From an uncultured Clostridia bacterium (GTDB lineage: Bacteria > Bacillota > Clostridia > Christensenellales > Borkfalkiaceae), in contig CALVMR010000029.1 in assembly GCA_944346885.1 (NCBI GenBank), positions 1 through 64,000 on the forward strand: a stretch of DNA of 64,000 nt, in the 5' to 3' direction. Position 1 is the stretch's first letter; the number at the start of each line of letters is the position of its first letter. The position numbers were made by a program, and so were the translations under genes. Shown piece by piece: positions 16,316 to 24,342 of the stretch. Below the pieces are notes generated by a model. The model did no database searches and was not told where the DNA came from. It saw only the letters and a program-made list of their open reading frames with translations.

Positions 16316-16373
16316 GCAAAAGCCCTTTGCCCCCTCCCTTTTATTTTTTACGGAGCGCGCCGCGCCGAAAAAA

Positions 16374-16475
16374 GGAAACCGAACAGAGCGCCGCCCGCCG
16401 CGAAAAGGGAAGCCGAGCAGAACGCCGTCGTACCGCAAAACGGAAGCCGAGCAGAGCGCCGCCCGCCGCGAAAAA
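16374..16475. repeat. three tandem 34-bp GC-rich repeats
   Basis: Units begin at 16374, 16408 and 16442, each opening GGAAGCCGAGCAGAGCGCCG or a close variant; units 1 and 3 are the most alike. The unit length is not a multiple of three. The array sits in the gene-free stretch 16173-16575 between the purA promoter and the first zinc-ribbon gene's terminator. Just beyond it a shorter motif, CAAAACGGGGCAAAA, appears twice. Confidence 0.75.
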
Positions 16476-16520
16476 GCCGCCGCGGCTACAAAACGGGGCA
16501 AAAAAGAGCAAAACGGGGCA

Positions 16521-16558
16521 AAACAGACGCCGCGCGCCCCCTTACCGGGGCGCGCGGC
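16521..16558 (-). terminator. terminator of the first zinc-ribbon gene
   Basis: A 12-bp perfect GC stem (16529-16540 with 16547-16558), a 6-base loop, then a short T-containing tract on the minus strand (GTCTGTTTTG). It lies 17 bases past the stop codon at 16576. Confidence 0.7.
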
Positions 16559-16575
16559 TTGCCGATCCTGTTCGA

Positions 16576-17214
16576 TCACGGCTTGTACGGCAGCGAATAG
16601 GCGCCGAGCACGCCGAAAGAGATGTACCGAAACATGTCGATCGCCCCCACAAGGGCGACGACCGCCCCGACCGCGATGCCCGCGATCGCCAAACCGTACA
16701 ATCCCGTCTTTTTGCGCCGCGCAACTCCGACGGCGGAGAGCGCCGTGCTTGCGGCGCCGAACAAAAGCCCGACCAGCCCGTACGCCGCCAAAAGCAACGA
16801 CCCGACCGCCAGCGCAAACCCCGCTATGCTGAACGCGGAGACCGGTTTGCGCGGCTTGCGCGGTTTGGGTGGCGCGTAAACGGGAACGCCCTGCGGCGGA
16901 TAGGGCGGCGCAACGTTCGGGACATACGGCGGCACGCCCTGCGGCGGTTGCCCGTACCCGCTGTACGGCGGCACGCCCTGCGGCGGATAGGGCGGCGCAC
17001 CGTTCGGAACATACGGCGGCATGCCCTGCGGCGGTTGCCCGTATCCGCTGTACGGCGGCATGCCCTGCGGCAACGCGCAAGGCGGTGTGTTTTGTGTTTC
17101 CGCGGCGTTTTGCAAGGGCTGCTCCGCCTCGCCCTGCCCCGCCTGCGGCATGCCGCAGGCGGGGCAGAACGCCGCACCCTGCGGCAGCGCAGCGCCGCAC
17201 TGTTTACAAACCAT
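16576..17214 (-). CDS. zinc-ribbon, Pro/Tyr-rich protein with two-helix membrane domain (copy 1)
   Basis: A 212-residue protein. An N-terminal zinc ribbon (Cys3, 6, 17, 20; KQCGAALPQGAAFCPACG) is followed by a low-complexity linker with repeats of GMPPYSGYGQPPQG and GAPPYPPQGV. The C-terminal membrane part resembles DUF4190: two long hydrophobic stretches with a short basic loop between (GVARRKKTGL). The ATG at 17214 follows GGGGAGG. It is one of three adjacent paralogues. The domain layout suggests a membrane-anchored cytosolic zinc-ribbon scaffold; substrate and role are unknown. Confidence 0.8.
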   Translation of the reverse strand: MVCKQCGAALPQGAAFCPACGMPQAGQGEAEQPLQNAAETQNTPPCALPQGMPPYSGYGQPPQGMPPYVPNGAPPYPPQGVPPYSGYGQPPQGVPPYVPNVAPPYPPQGVPVYAPPKPRKPRKPVSAFSIAGFALAVGSLLLAAYGLVGLLFGAASTALSAVGVARRKKTGLYGLAIAGIAVGAVVALVGAIDMFRYISFGVLGAYSLPYKP

Positions 17215-17299
17215 CCGTCCTCCCCTTTTGCGGCGGCTTCTCCGCCGCACGGCGGCGCGCGGCAATGCCGAACGAAACCCGCCGCGCCCCTTCAACGCC

Positions 17300-18148
17300 T
17301 TAGAGCAGCGTAAAGATAAGGATATAATACCAAACGCAGAGCACGACCGCCGCGATGCTGCATACCAACCCCGTGATCGCAAACGCGGGCAAGCGGAAAT
17401 TTTGCCGCTTTGCCATCCCGATCGAAGAGAGCACGAGCCCCGTGACGCCGAGCACAAGCCCGACGATCGCGCTGACGCTCCACGCGATCACAACGGCAAC
17501 GATGCCGAGGATCATCCCGACCAAGCCGAGCACATTCATCGGCTTTACGGGCGCCTGCTGCCGCGGCGGGTACGGCGGTTGATTGTATCCGCCGTACGGC
17601 GGCTGACCGTACCCGTTATAAGGCGGTTGACCGTACCCGTTGTACGGCTGCCCGTACGCACCGTACGGCTGCCCGCCCTGCGGGGCGCTTTGCCCGTAGC
17701 CGTCGCCCGTTGCTGCGGGCGGCGGGTCAAACAGATCGTCCTGCACGGCGCCGCACACGGGGCACAGCTTATCCTTTGCTTGCAGCTGCGCGCCGCAGCG
17801 GTAACAGGTGCTCCCCGCCGCCTGCGCCCCGCCATAAGGCGCGGCGGCAAATGCCTGCGGCTCTTTCGCCCGATCGGCGGTTTGCGCCGCCTCTTCGGCA
17901 GCAAAAAACGCCTGCGGCTCCTGCGGCGCCTCTTGCTGCGGCGGGGCGCTCTCCGCGCGCTTGCCGCAAACATGGCAAAATACTTGGTCTGCCCGCAGCG
18001 TTGCGCCGCAATACGCGCACTCCTTCGTGCCCGTTTGCGGCGCCTCCTCCTGTGCGGAGGGCTCTTCTTCTTTCAGCGAGGCGCCGCAGAGATGGCAAAA
18101 CTTTTGCTCGTCCTGCAACGACGCGCCGCAGAAAATACATTTTTTCAT
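17300..18148 (-). CDS. triple zinc-ribbon, Gly/Tyr/Gln-rich membrane protein (copy 2)
   Basis: A 282-residue paralogue of its neighbours. It has three CxxC-CxxC zinc ribbons, near residues 4-21, 44-61 and 114-132, instead of one. A linker with repeats such as YNGYGQPPYNGYGQPPYG precedes the two-helix DUF4190-like C-terminus, with GMAKRQNFRLP between the helices. The ATG at 18148 has AAAGGAG upstream at a long distance (12 bases). The added ribbons suggest internal duplication. No catalytic motif is seen. Confidence 0.8.
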   Translation of the reverse strand: MKKCIFCGASLQDEQKFCHLCGASLKEEEPSAQEEAPQTGTKECAYCGATLRADQVFCHVCGKRAESAPPQQEAPQEPQAFFAAEEAAQTADRAKEPQAFAAAPYGGAQAAGSTCYRCGAQLQAKDKLCPVCGAVQDDLFDPPPAATGDGYGQSAPQGGQPYGAYGQPYNGYGQPPYNGYGQPPYGGYNQPPYPPRQQAPVKPMNVLGLVGMILGIVAVVIAWSVSAIVGLVLGVTGLVLSSIGMAKRQNFRLPAFAITGLVCSIAAVVLCVWYYILIFTLL

Positions 18149-18182
18149 CCGTGCTCTCTTCTCCTTTGCAAACTCTTTCTAT

Positions 18183-18261
18183 CCCGCCTGCATAACGCTT
18201 CGGCGGGTCTGCAAAACCCTTTTACCCCGCCTGCAAAACCGCTCGGCGGGTCCGCAAACCC
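18183..18261. repeat. two tandem ~42-bp repeats, each with an inverted repeat
   Basis: Two near-identical copies lie just upstream of the triple zinc-ribbon gene. Each contains CCCGCC ... GGCGGG with a 12-13 base loop, followed by TCTGCAAAACCC or TCCGCAAACCC. They lie in the likely leader of that gene and would form two consecutive hairpins. Confidence 0.6.
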
Positions 18262-18289
18262 TATTGTTTTGCCGAAAAAACTTTCCTAT

Positions 18290-18323
18290 AAAAAAAGAAT
18301 TGCGCGCGCGCAATTCTTTTTTT
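18290..18323. terminator. bidirectional terminator after the third zinc-ribbon gene
   Basis: A perfect 34-bp palindrome: seven A, GAATTGCGCG, its complement, then seven T. The centre is at 18306/18307. On the minus strand it terminates the gene ending at 18343. Confidence 0.85.
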
Positions 18324-18342
18324 CTTTCAGATCAAACGGTCA

Positions 18343-18759
18343 TTAAGCGCCCATCATGGCACCGACAACTGCAAACGCCAAGATGATGCTGACGATGGTC
18401 AATACGATGGCAACGATGCTGCACACGAGACCCGCGATCGCCATGCCGGGCATACGGTTTTCATTCCTCTTTGCCATGCCGATGGCGGAGAAAATGATCC
18501 CCACGATCGAGAACGCAATGCCGAGATAGAACAGGAACCACGTAGTGATGACGGCAACGATGCCCGCGATCATGCCGATCAGCCCGAATACGGGGAACGG
18601 CTTCACCTGCGCCGGCTGCTGCGGTGCATAGTACGGCTGCTGCGGCTGCGCGTAATAGGGCTGCTGCGGAGCTTCCTGTGCCTGCTGCGGGGCGCCGCAC
18701 GCAGGGCAGAACTGAACGTCATCCTGCATTTCGGCACCACATTTGATGCAATTTTTCAT
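18343..18759 (-). CDS. small zinc-ribbon, Gln/Pro/Tyr-rich membrane protein (copy 3)
   Basis: A 138-residue protein with one zinc ribbon (Cys4, 7, 18, 21), a short linker with YYAQPQQPYYAPQQP, and a two-helix DUF4190-like C-terminus with GMAKRNENRMPG between the helices. It has the strongest ribosome binding site of the three paralogues (AGGAGGG) and its own terminator, so it is probably the best expressed. It is the simplest version and may resemble the ancestor of the other two. Confidence 0.85.
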   Translation of the reverse strand: MKNCIKCGAEMQDDVQFCPACGAPQQAQEAPQQPYYAQPQQPYYAPQQPAQVKPFPVFGLIGMIAGIVAVITTWFLFYLGIAFSIVGIIFSAIGMAKRNENRMPGMAIAGLVCSIVAIVLTIVSIILAFAVVGAMMGA

Positions 18760-18832
18760 CTTTATCCCTCCTAAAAGATTTCCTACCTAGACCCTAAAAG
18801 GTATGCACGCAAAGGCGGATAAAATGAATTTA

Positions 18833-18869
18833 TTTGCGTATTTTTACGCAAATAAAGCGGTACCGCTTT
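18833..18869. other. paired palindromes in the leader of the third zinc-ribbon gene
   Basis: TTTGCGTA, loop TTTT, TACGCAAA (18833-18852) is followed by the perfect palindrome AAAGCGGTACCGCTTT (18854-18869). Both lie between the likely promoter (18902-18929) and the start codon at 18759. They could be operator sites or leader hairpins; no known motif was recognised. Confidence 0.45.
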
Positions 18870-18901
18870 GCGAAACGTTCCCCCTGCGGGTCTGTAATTA
18901 T

Positions 18902-18929
18902 TTTATCACAATGCCCGCATATCCGTCAA
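18902..18929 (-). promoter_or_regulatory. possible promoter of the third zinc-ribbon gene
   Basis: On the minus strand TTGACG (18924-18929), 16 bases, GATAAA (18902-18907), with TG just before the -10. The -10 match is partial. Confidence 0.4.
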
Positions 18930-19051
18930 GTAATTCAACAAAATATTTTCATAAAATCTACACATGATTTTTACAAAATATCCAAGTTTTTCCATACCGC
19001 GCCGCCCCCGAAAAACCGCCGCGCGGCAGAGCGGGCGCCGCCCTCTTTTTT

Positions 19052-19152
19052 CGCCTGTGCGAACGCGCTCCCCTTGCCCTTTTTTTCGCCTGCGCAAGCG
19101 CGCTCCCTTGCCCCTTTTTCTCTTGCACGAACGCGCTCCCTTGCCCCTTTTG
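19052..19152. repeat. three tandem 33-35 bp repeats
   Basis: Three imperfect copies of a unit containing CGCGCTCCCTTGCCCCTTTT, spaced 33-35 bases. They lie in the gene-free stretch 18760-19295 between the third zinc-ribbon gene and hydA. Reading frames through this stretch are low-complexity artefacts. Confidence 0.7.
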
Positions 19153-19197
19153 CCGCCCTCCTCGGCGCGTGTTTGCGAATCTGCAACCGCGGCGGTG

Positions 19198-19256
19198 CAA
19201 AAAACGCCCCGCGGGAGGCAAACAAAACGGCACAAAAAACGCCCGCGGGAGGCAAA
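19198..19256. repeat. two tandem 34-bp repeats next to the hydA terminator
   Basis: Copies starting at 19198 and 19232 share CAAAAAACGCCC and GCGGGAGGCAAA. The period equals that of the array at 16374 although the sequence is different. Confidence 0.65.
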
Positions 19257-19278
19257 AGGACGCCCCCGCTTGGGGGCG
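19254..19278 (-). terminator. terminator of the hydrogenase operon
   Basis: On the minus strand a hairpin CGCCCCC, AAGC loop, GGGGGCG is followed by TCCTTTTG, 18 bases past the hydA stop codon. Confidence 0.6.
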
Positions 19279-19295
19279 CCCCGTGCCTGCTCGCG

Positions 19296-21029
19296 TTATT
19301 TATCCTTTCGGTTCACATATTCGGTATGCAAGATCTCGTGCGCGCGGTGCGAGCCGGGCGCGCCGAAAAAGTTTTTGTACAGCTGCATAACGGCGGGGTT
19401 TTCGTGGCTCTTGCGGATGCCTGCCTTTTTATCCTCGTCGTACAGCGCTTTGGCGCGCTTGGAACGCAGATCGACCTGCCTGCGGGTGTAAGCGTCCTGA
19501 ATGGGCTGCCCGCCGCCGTTCACGCAGCCGCCGGGGCAGCACATGACCTCCACAAAGGTGTAGTCGCACTCGCCTTTTTTGATCTTTTCGCACAGCTTTT
19601 TGGCATTGGTCAGCCCGCTCGCCACGGCAACTTTCACTTTTACGCCGCCGAGGTCGTACGCCGCCTCTTTGATGCCCTTGATGCCGCGCACTTCTTTAAA
19701 GTCGATCTTATCCAGCGGCTTGCCCGTCAGCTTTTCCGCTGCGGTACGCAGCGCCGCCTCCATCACGCCGCCCGTTGCGCCGAAGATGACGCCCGCGCCC
19801 GTAAATTCGCCGAGAGGATTGTCGAAGGTGCCTTCGGGCAGTTCGTTGTAGAGGATGCCCGAATTTTTGATCATCTTGGCAAGCTCGCGGGTGGTGAGCA
19901 CGGCATCCACGTCGGGATACCCGCTTGCGCTTTCGTGCCCGCGCGTCTTTTCAAACTTCTTCGCCGTGCAGGGCATAACGCCCACAACGTAGATGTTTTT
20001 CGGGTCGATCCCCTCCTTCTGCGCCCAATACGTTTTAACGGTCGCGCCGAACATCTGCATGGGCGATTTGCAGGAGGAAAGGTTGGGGATGAGTTCGGGG
20101 TAGTAATACTCCACATAGCGGATCCAGCCGGGGGAGCAGCTCGTAAACATGGGCAGCGTGCCGCCCTCCTTTACGCGCTCCAAAAGCTCGTTCGCCTCCT
20201 CCAAAATGGTGAGGTCTGCGCCGAAGTTGACGTCGAACACCTTGTCGAAGCCGAGCATGCGCATGGCGGTGAACATCTTCCCCTCGGTGTTGGTGCCGAT
20301 GGGATAGCCGAACTCCTCGCCGATGGCGGCGCGCACGGCGGGCGCCGCTGCCACAACGACCACCTTTTCGGGGTCAGCGATGGCGGCGCGCACCTCTTCG
20401 ATCTCCTCGCGCTCGCGCAGCGCGCCGACGGGGCAGACCGCGATGCACTGCCCGCAGGCAACGCAGCTCGCATCCGCCAGCGGCTCTTCAAAGGCGCTGC
20501 CGATGTGCGTGGCAAACCCGCGGCGGACGGGCGCGATAACGCCCACTTGCTGCACCTTGCGGCACACGGCGACGCAGCGGCGGCAGAGGATGCACTTTTC
20601 GTTGTCGCGGATCAGATAGGAAGTGGAGGTATCCTCTTCGTAGGCGAATTTTTCGCCCTTGAACCTGTTTTCGTCACACCCGTACTCGTTGGAGAGCTTT
20701 TGCAGCTCGCAGTTGGTGGAGCGCACGCAGGAGAGGCACTCGCGCTTGTGGTTGGAAAGGAGCAGTTCGAGCGTGGTCTTGCGGCTCTTGCGTACCTTTT
20801 CGGTATTGGTGAACACCTCCATGCCCTCGTTTACGGGGTACACGCAGGCGGCAACAAGCGAACGCGCGCCCTTTACTTCCACCACGCAGATGCGGCAGGC
20901 GCCGATCTCGTTGATATCCTTCAAATAGCAGAGGGTGGGGATGTTGATGCCCGCCTTGCGCGCGGCTTCCAGAACGGTCGTCCCCTCTTCCACTTCGACG
21001 GGGATGTTGTTTATCTTCAAATGTACCAT
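19296..21029 (-). CDS. hydA: [FeFe]-hydrogenase catalytic subunit HydA
   Basis: Catalytic subunit, 577 residues. In order: an N-terminal [2Fe-2S] domain (CYLKDINEIGACRICVVEV), a His-Cys [4Fe-4S] region (NHKRECLSCVRSTNCELQKL), two [4Fe-4S] clusters (CILCRRCVAVC; CVACGQCIAVCP) and the H-cluster domain. The three H-cluster loops are TSCSPGW, MPCTAKKFE and EVMCCPGGCVNG. The first has Ser at the second Cys of the textbook TSCCPxW; I believe this variant occurs in multimeric hydrogenases but cannot verify it. The ATG at 21029 follows AGGAGG. With HydB and HydC it should form an electron-bifurcating complex linking NADH and ferredoxin to H2. Confidence 0.95.
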   Translation of the reverse strand: MVHLKINNIPVEVEEGTTVLEAARKAGINIPTLCYLKDINEIGACRICVVEVKGARSLVAACVYPVNEGMEVFTNTEKVRKSRKTTLELLLSNHKRECLSCVRSTNCELQKLSNEYGCDENRFKGEKFAYEEDTSTSYLIRDNEKCILCRRCVAVCRKVQQVGVIAPVRRGFATHIGSAFEEPLADASCVACGQCIAVCPVGALREREEIEEVRAAIADPEKVVVVAAAPAVRAAIGEEFGYPIGTNTEGKMFTAMRMLGFDKVFDVNFGADLTILEEANELLERVKEGGTLPMFTSCSPGWIRYVEYYYPELIPNLSSCKSPMQMFGATVKTYWAQKEGIDPKNIYVVGVMPCTAKKFEKTRGHESASGYPDVDAVLTTRELAKMIKNSGILYNELPEGTFDNPLGEFTGAGVIFGATGGVMEAALRTAAEKLTGKPLDKIDFKEVRGIKGIKEAAYDLGGVKVKVAVASGLTNAKKLCEKIKKGECDYTFVEVMCCPGGCVNGGGQPIQDAYTRRQVDLRSKRAKALYDEDKKAGIRKSHENPAVMQLYKNFFGAPGSHRAHEILHTEYVNRKDK

Positions 21030-21043
21030 GTTTGCTTCCCTCC

Positions 21044-22834
21044 TCAGCCCTTGATGATCGCGCCGAAGCGGCACTTTTCCATGCACACGCCGCACTTGAT
21101 GCACTTTTCGGGATCGATGACGTGCGGCTCTTTGACGTTGCCCGTGATCGCGCCGACGGGGCAGTTGCGCGCGCACAGCGTGCAGCCCTTGCACTTATCG
21201 GCAACGATCTCGTAGCGCAGCAACTTTTTGCAGACGCCCGCGGGGCACTTTTTGTCGCGCACGTGCGCCTCGTACTCGGCGCGGAAGTAGCGCAGCGTGG
21301 AGAGAACGGGGTTGGGCGCGGTCTGCCCCAGCCCGCACAGAGAGTTTTCTTTGATGTAGTGGCACAGCTCTTCCATCTTGTCGAGATCCTCCATCGTGGC
21401 GGTGCCGTCCGTCACTTTGCAGAGCATCTCGTACAGGCGCTTGGTGCCGACGCGGCAGGGCGTGCACTTGCCGCAGCTCTCGTCTACCGTAAATTCGAGG
21501 AAGAACTTGGCGATATCCACCATGCAGTTATCCTCGTCCATGACAATCAGCCCGCCCGACCCCATCATGGAGCCGATGGCGATGAGGTTGTCGTAATCGA
21601 TGGGCGTATCGATCAGGTGCGCGGGGATACAGCCGCCCGAAGGGCCGCCCGTCTGCGCCGCCTTGAACTTTTTGCCGTTGGGGCAGCCGCCGCCGATATC
21701 GTAGATGATCTCGCGCATGGTCGTGCCCATCGGGATCTCGACCAGCCCCGTGTTGTGGATCTTGCCGCCGAGCGCAAACACTTTGGTGCCGCGGCTCTTT
21801 TCGGTGCCCATGGAAGAGAACCAATCCGCGCCCTTCAAAATGATCTGCGGGATGTTTGCGTACGTTTCCACGTTGTTGAGGATGGTCGGTTTGCCGAACA
21901 AGCCCTTTACGGCGGGGAACGGCGGGCGAGGACGCGGCTCGCCGCGGTGCCCTTCGATAGAGGTCATCAGCGCCGTTTCTTCGCCGCAGACGAACGCGCC
22001 CGCGCCGAGGCGGATATCCAAGTCGAAATTAAAGCCCGTGCCGAAGATGTTTTTGCCCAGCAGCCCGTATTCGCGCGCCTGCGTGATGGCGATGGAGAGG
22101 CGTTTGACGGCGATCGGGTACTCCGCGCGCACGTACACATAGCCTTGGTCCGCGCCGATGGCATAGCCCGCGATCGCCATCGCTTCGATCACGGCGTGCG
22201 GGTCTCCCTCCAAAATAGAGCGGTCCATGAACGCGCCGGGGTCGCCCTCGTCGGCGTTGCAGCAAACGTATTTTTTGTCGCCCTTGCTGTTTTTGGCAAA
22301 CTGCCACTTCCTGCCCGTGGGGAAGCCCGCGCCGCCCCTGCCGCGCAGCCCGGAGCGGGTGATCTCGTCGATGACCTGCTGGGGCGTCATTTCGGTAAGC
22401 ACTTTGCCGAGCGCCTCGTAGCCGTCGTATGCGATGTACTCGTCGATCTTTTCGGGGTTGATGACGCCGCAGTTGCGCAGCGCCACGCGGTGCTGCTTTT
22501 TATAAAAGTTTGTGTCGTTGAGCGCTTTGATGTTGCCGCCCTCGTCCACCGTCTCTTTGTACAAGAGGCGCGTGACGATGCGCCCTTTGATGATGTGCTC
22601 GTCTACGATCTCGTCCACGTCCTCTACTTTTACCTGCGAATAGAAGGCGCCTTCGGGATAGACGATCATGATGGGACCGAGCGCGCACAAGCCGAAGCAG
22701 CCCGTTTGCGTAACGTGCACTTCTTTATCCAGCCCCTCTTTGTAGATGCGGTGCACGAGCGCCTCGTAGATCTTGATGGAATTGTTGGAGGTACAGCCCG
22801 TACCGCCGCAAACTAAAATGTGCGATCTGAACAT
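21044..22834 (-). CDS. hydB: hydrogenase NADH/FMN subunit HydB (NuoF-like)
   Basis: A 596-residue diaphorase subunit. An N-terminal thioredoxin-like [2Fe-2S] domain (CGGTGCTSNN; TQTGCFGLC) precedes the NuoF core with the FMN/NADH loops GRGGAGFPTGRKW and ADEGDPGAF. The SLBB region and the [4Fe-4S] motif ESCGKCTPCRVG follow, then two C-terminal [4Fe-4S] ferredoxin motifs (CKGCTLCARNCPVGAI; CIKCGVCMEKCRFGAI). This is the layout of HydB in bifurcating hydrogenases. It is 14 bases upstream of hydA and clearly in the same operon. Confidence 0.96.
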   Translation of the reverse strand: MFRSHILVCGGTGCTSNNSIKIYEALVHRIYKEGLDKEVHVTQTGCFGLCALGPIMIVYPEGAFYSQVKVEDVDEIVDEHIIKGRIVTRLLYKETVDEGGNIKALNDTNFYKKQHRVALRNCGVINPEKIDEYIAYDGYEALGKVLTEMTPQQVIDEITRSGLRGRGGAGFPTGRKWQFAKNSKGDKKYVCCNADEGDPGAFMDRSILEGDPHAVIEAMAIAGYAIGADQGYVYVRAEYPIAVKRLSIAITQAREYGLLGKNIFGTGFNFDLDIRLGAGAFVCGEETALMTSIEGHRGEPRPRPPFPAVKGLFGKPTILNNVETYANIPQIILKGADWFSSMGTEKSRGTKVFALGGKIHNTGLVEIPMGTTMREIIYDIGGGCPNGKKFKAAQTGGPSGGCIPAHLIDTPIDYDNLIAIGSMMGSGGLIVMDEDNCMVDIAKFFLEFTVDESCGKCTPCRVGTKRLYEMLCKVTDGTATMEDLDKMEELCHYIKENSLCGLGQTAPNPVLSTLRYFRAEYEAHVRDKKCPAGVCKKLLRYEIVADKCKGCTLCARNCPVGAITGNVKEPHVIDPEKCIKCGVCMEKCRFGAIIKG

Positions 22835-22846
22835 GCGAGCTCCCCC

Positions 22847-23215
22847 TTAGCTGTTTTCTCCGATGAGATAATCGGTGCACACGTTGCCGTTGACAACGTG
22901 ATCGACGATCACTTTGCGCGCCTTTTCGGGCGTCATGAGGATGTATGTATACTTCTGCCCGTCCTTGAACACTTCGACGATGGGTTCCAAACGGCACAGC
23001 CCGATGCAGCCCGTTTGCGAAATGCTCACGTTGTGCAGCTGCCGCTTTTCCGCCTCGTCCAGCATCGCGTCCAAAACGGGGCGCGCGCCGGCGGCGATGC
23101 CGCAGGTCGCCATGCCCACTTTGATGACCGTCTCGTCCGCTCCCGCAACGCTGCGGTTATCCGTCTGCGACTTCATCTTTTCGCGCAGGGCGCGGAGCTC
23201 TTCCAAACTCTTCAT
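22847..23215 (-). CDS. thioredoxin-like [2Fe-2S] ferredoxin of the hydrogenase operon
   Basis: A 122-residue thioredoxin-fold [2Fe-2S] protein. Visible cysteines are in GMATCGIAAGA and SQTGCIGLCRLEP, the pattern of the small ferredoxin domain found at the N-terminus of HydB. Its start codon overlaps the stop of the ATPase gene by four bases (ATGA). Stand-alone proteins of this type are common in clostridial hydrogenase operons and probably carry electrons to or within the complex. Confidence 0.9.
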   Translation of the reverse strand: MKSLEELRALREKMKSQTDNRSVAGADETVIKVGMATCGIAAGARPVLDAMLDEAEKRQLHNVSISQTGCIGLCRLEPIVEVFKDGQKYTYILMTPEKARKVIVDHVVNGNVCTDYLIGENS

Positions 23216-23766
23216 AACCTACCTCCGTAAATACTGACTAAATTTTCCGAAATATATTCTTTCAGAAACGCGCGCACTTCCGGCGCGCCGAGGGGGATAT
23301 CCTCCCCCAATATTTCCCTTATCTCGCGCGTGTCGAGCACGCCCGTCTGCCCCCCGCTTTGCACCGTGACCAAAAAGTCCGTTTGCGGGTTCATGGTGAC
23401 CAGTTGCAGCACCACCCCGCCGAAATCGCCCAGCGGCATGCGGTCTACATGCCCGATGCGGTACGTTGCGGTGACGCAGGTACCCTTCCCCTCTTCGGAA
23501 CGGATGCGAAACGTTCCTCCCGCGCTTTCGGCGGAATATTTGAACAGCGGCACGCCCATCCCCACTTTGCGCGTGGTGCGCGTTGTGGTAAAGGGATCCG
23601 TAACGGACGCCGCCATCTCCTTGCTCATGCCGCAGCCGTTATCCTCGACGGCGATCGTCATCTCGTCTTTCAAAAAATCGGCGCACAGGCGGATCTGCAC
23701 CAGCGAGGCGCCCGCCCGCAGCGAATTTTCGGCAATGTCGAGGATGTTTAACGCAAGTTCGCGCAT
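23212..23766 (-). CDS. GHKL-type ATP-binding protein of the hydrogenase operon
   Basis: A 184-residue protein with a HATPase_c fold: N box DIAENSLRAG, G1 box VEDNGCGM, and a later glycine box around KVGMGVPLFKYSAESAGG. There is no dimerisation/phosphorylation domain or sensor, so it is not a full histidine kinase. The C-terminal ~75 residues are specific to this family. Such ATPases sit between the nuoE-like and ferredoxin genes in many clostridial hydrogenase operons; their role is unsettled. The ATG overlaps the hydC stop by one base. Confidence 0.88.
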   Translation of the reverse strand: MRELALNILDIAENSLRAGASLVQIRLCADFLKDEMTIAVEDNGCGMSKEMAASVTDPFTTTRTTRKVGMGVPLFKYSAESAGGTFRIRSEEGKGTCVTATYRIGHVDRMPLGDFGGVVLQLVTMNPQTDFLVTVQSGGQTGVLDTREIREILGEDIPLGAPEVRAFLKEYISENLVSIYGGRL

Positions 23767-24269
23767 CAGGTGCGGTACTTGGCGAGGATCTTGGGCACCT
23801 CGTCGGGCGTAACTTTGCCGTACACGTCGTCGTTGACGGTCATCACGGGCGCGAGGCCGCAGCAGCCGATGCAGCGCGTCGCGTCCAGCGAAAATTTCAG
23901 ATCATCCGTGCATTCGCCGCCCTTGATCTTCAATTCGTCGCACAGTTTTTGGTACACGTCGCCGGAGCCCTTTACATAGCACGCCGTGCCCAGGCAGACG
24001 CCGATCTTATACTGCCCCTTCGGGTACAGCGAAAACTGCGCATAAAACGTGGCGACGCCGTACACCTCCGCCAGCGGCACGTCCAGTGCCTCGGAGATGA
24101 TCTGCAACGCCTTTTCGGGCAGGTATCCGAAAATCTCCTGCCCCTTTTGGAGCGCGGCGATGGTCAGCCCCTTCCCCGCGTGCGCCGTACGGATCGCGCC
24201 GATCGCCGCGCGCAACTCCTCTTCCTGTTCCTTTGTACCGTTGTACGGAACTTCCAGTTTTTTAGCCAA
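23766..24269 (-). CDS. hydC: hydrogenase [2Fe-2S] subunit HydC (NuoE-like)
   Basis: A 167-residue NuoE-like subunit. The four [2Fe-2S] ligands are in VCLGTACYVKG and TRCIGCCGLAPVM, and the N-terminal helical part has the family motif GYLPEKALQIISEALDVP. I infer a TTG start at 24269: GGAGG lies 9 bases upstream and there is no ATG in frame before the middle of the protein. It is the first gene of the hydrogenase operon, with a promoter at 24343-24371. It passes electrons between HydB and HydA. Confidence 0.93.
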   Translation of the reverse strand: MAKKLEVPYNGTKEQEEELRAAIGAIRTAHAGKGLTIAALQKGQEIFGYLPEKALQIISEALDVPLAEVYGVATFYAQFSLYPKGQYKIGVCLGTACYVKGSGDVYQKLCDELKIKGGECTDDLKFSLDATRCIGCCGLAPVMTVNDDVYGKVTPDEVPKILAKYRT

Positions 24270-24342
24270 AATGACCTACCTCCGTGATCGCGGCGAGCGC
24301 GCAAAACGGCCCGCTCCGCGTTTCTTCCGCCTGAATGTATCT

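Noticed and set aside
18834..21215. A 793-codon plus-strand frame through repeats and opposite hydA
   Set aside because: It combines an intergenic repeat region with antisense of hydA; no domain or start signal.
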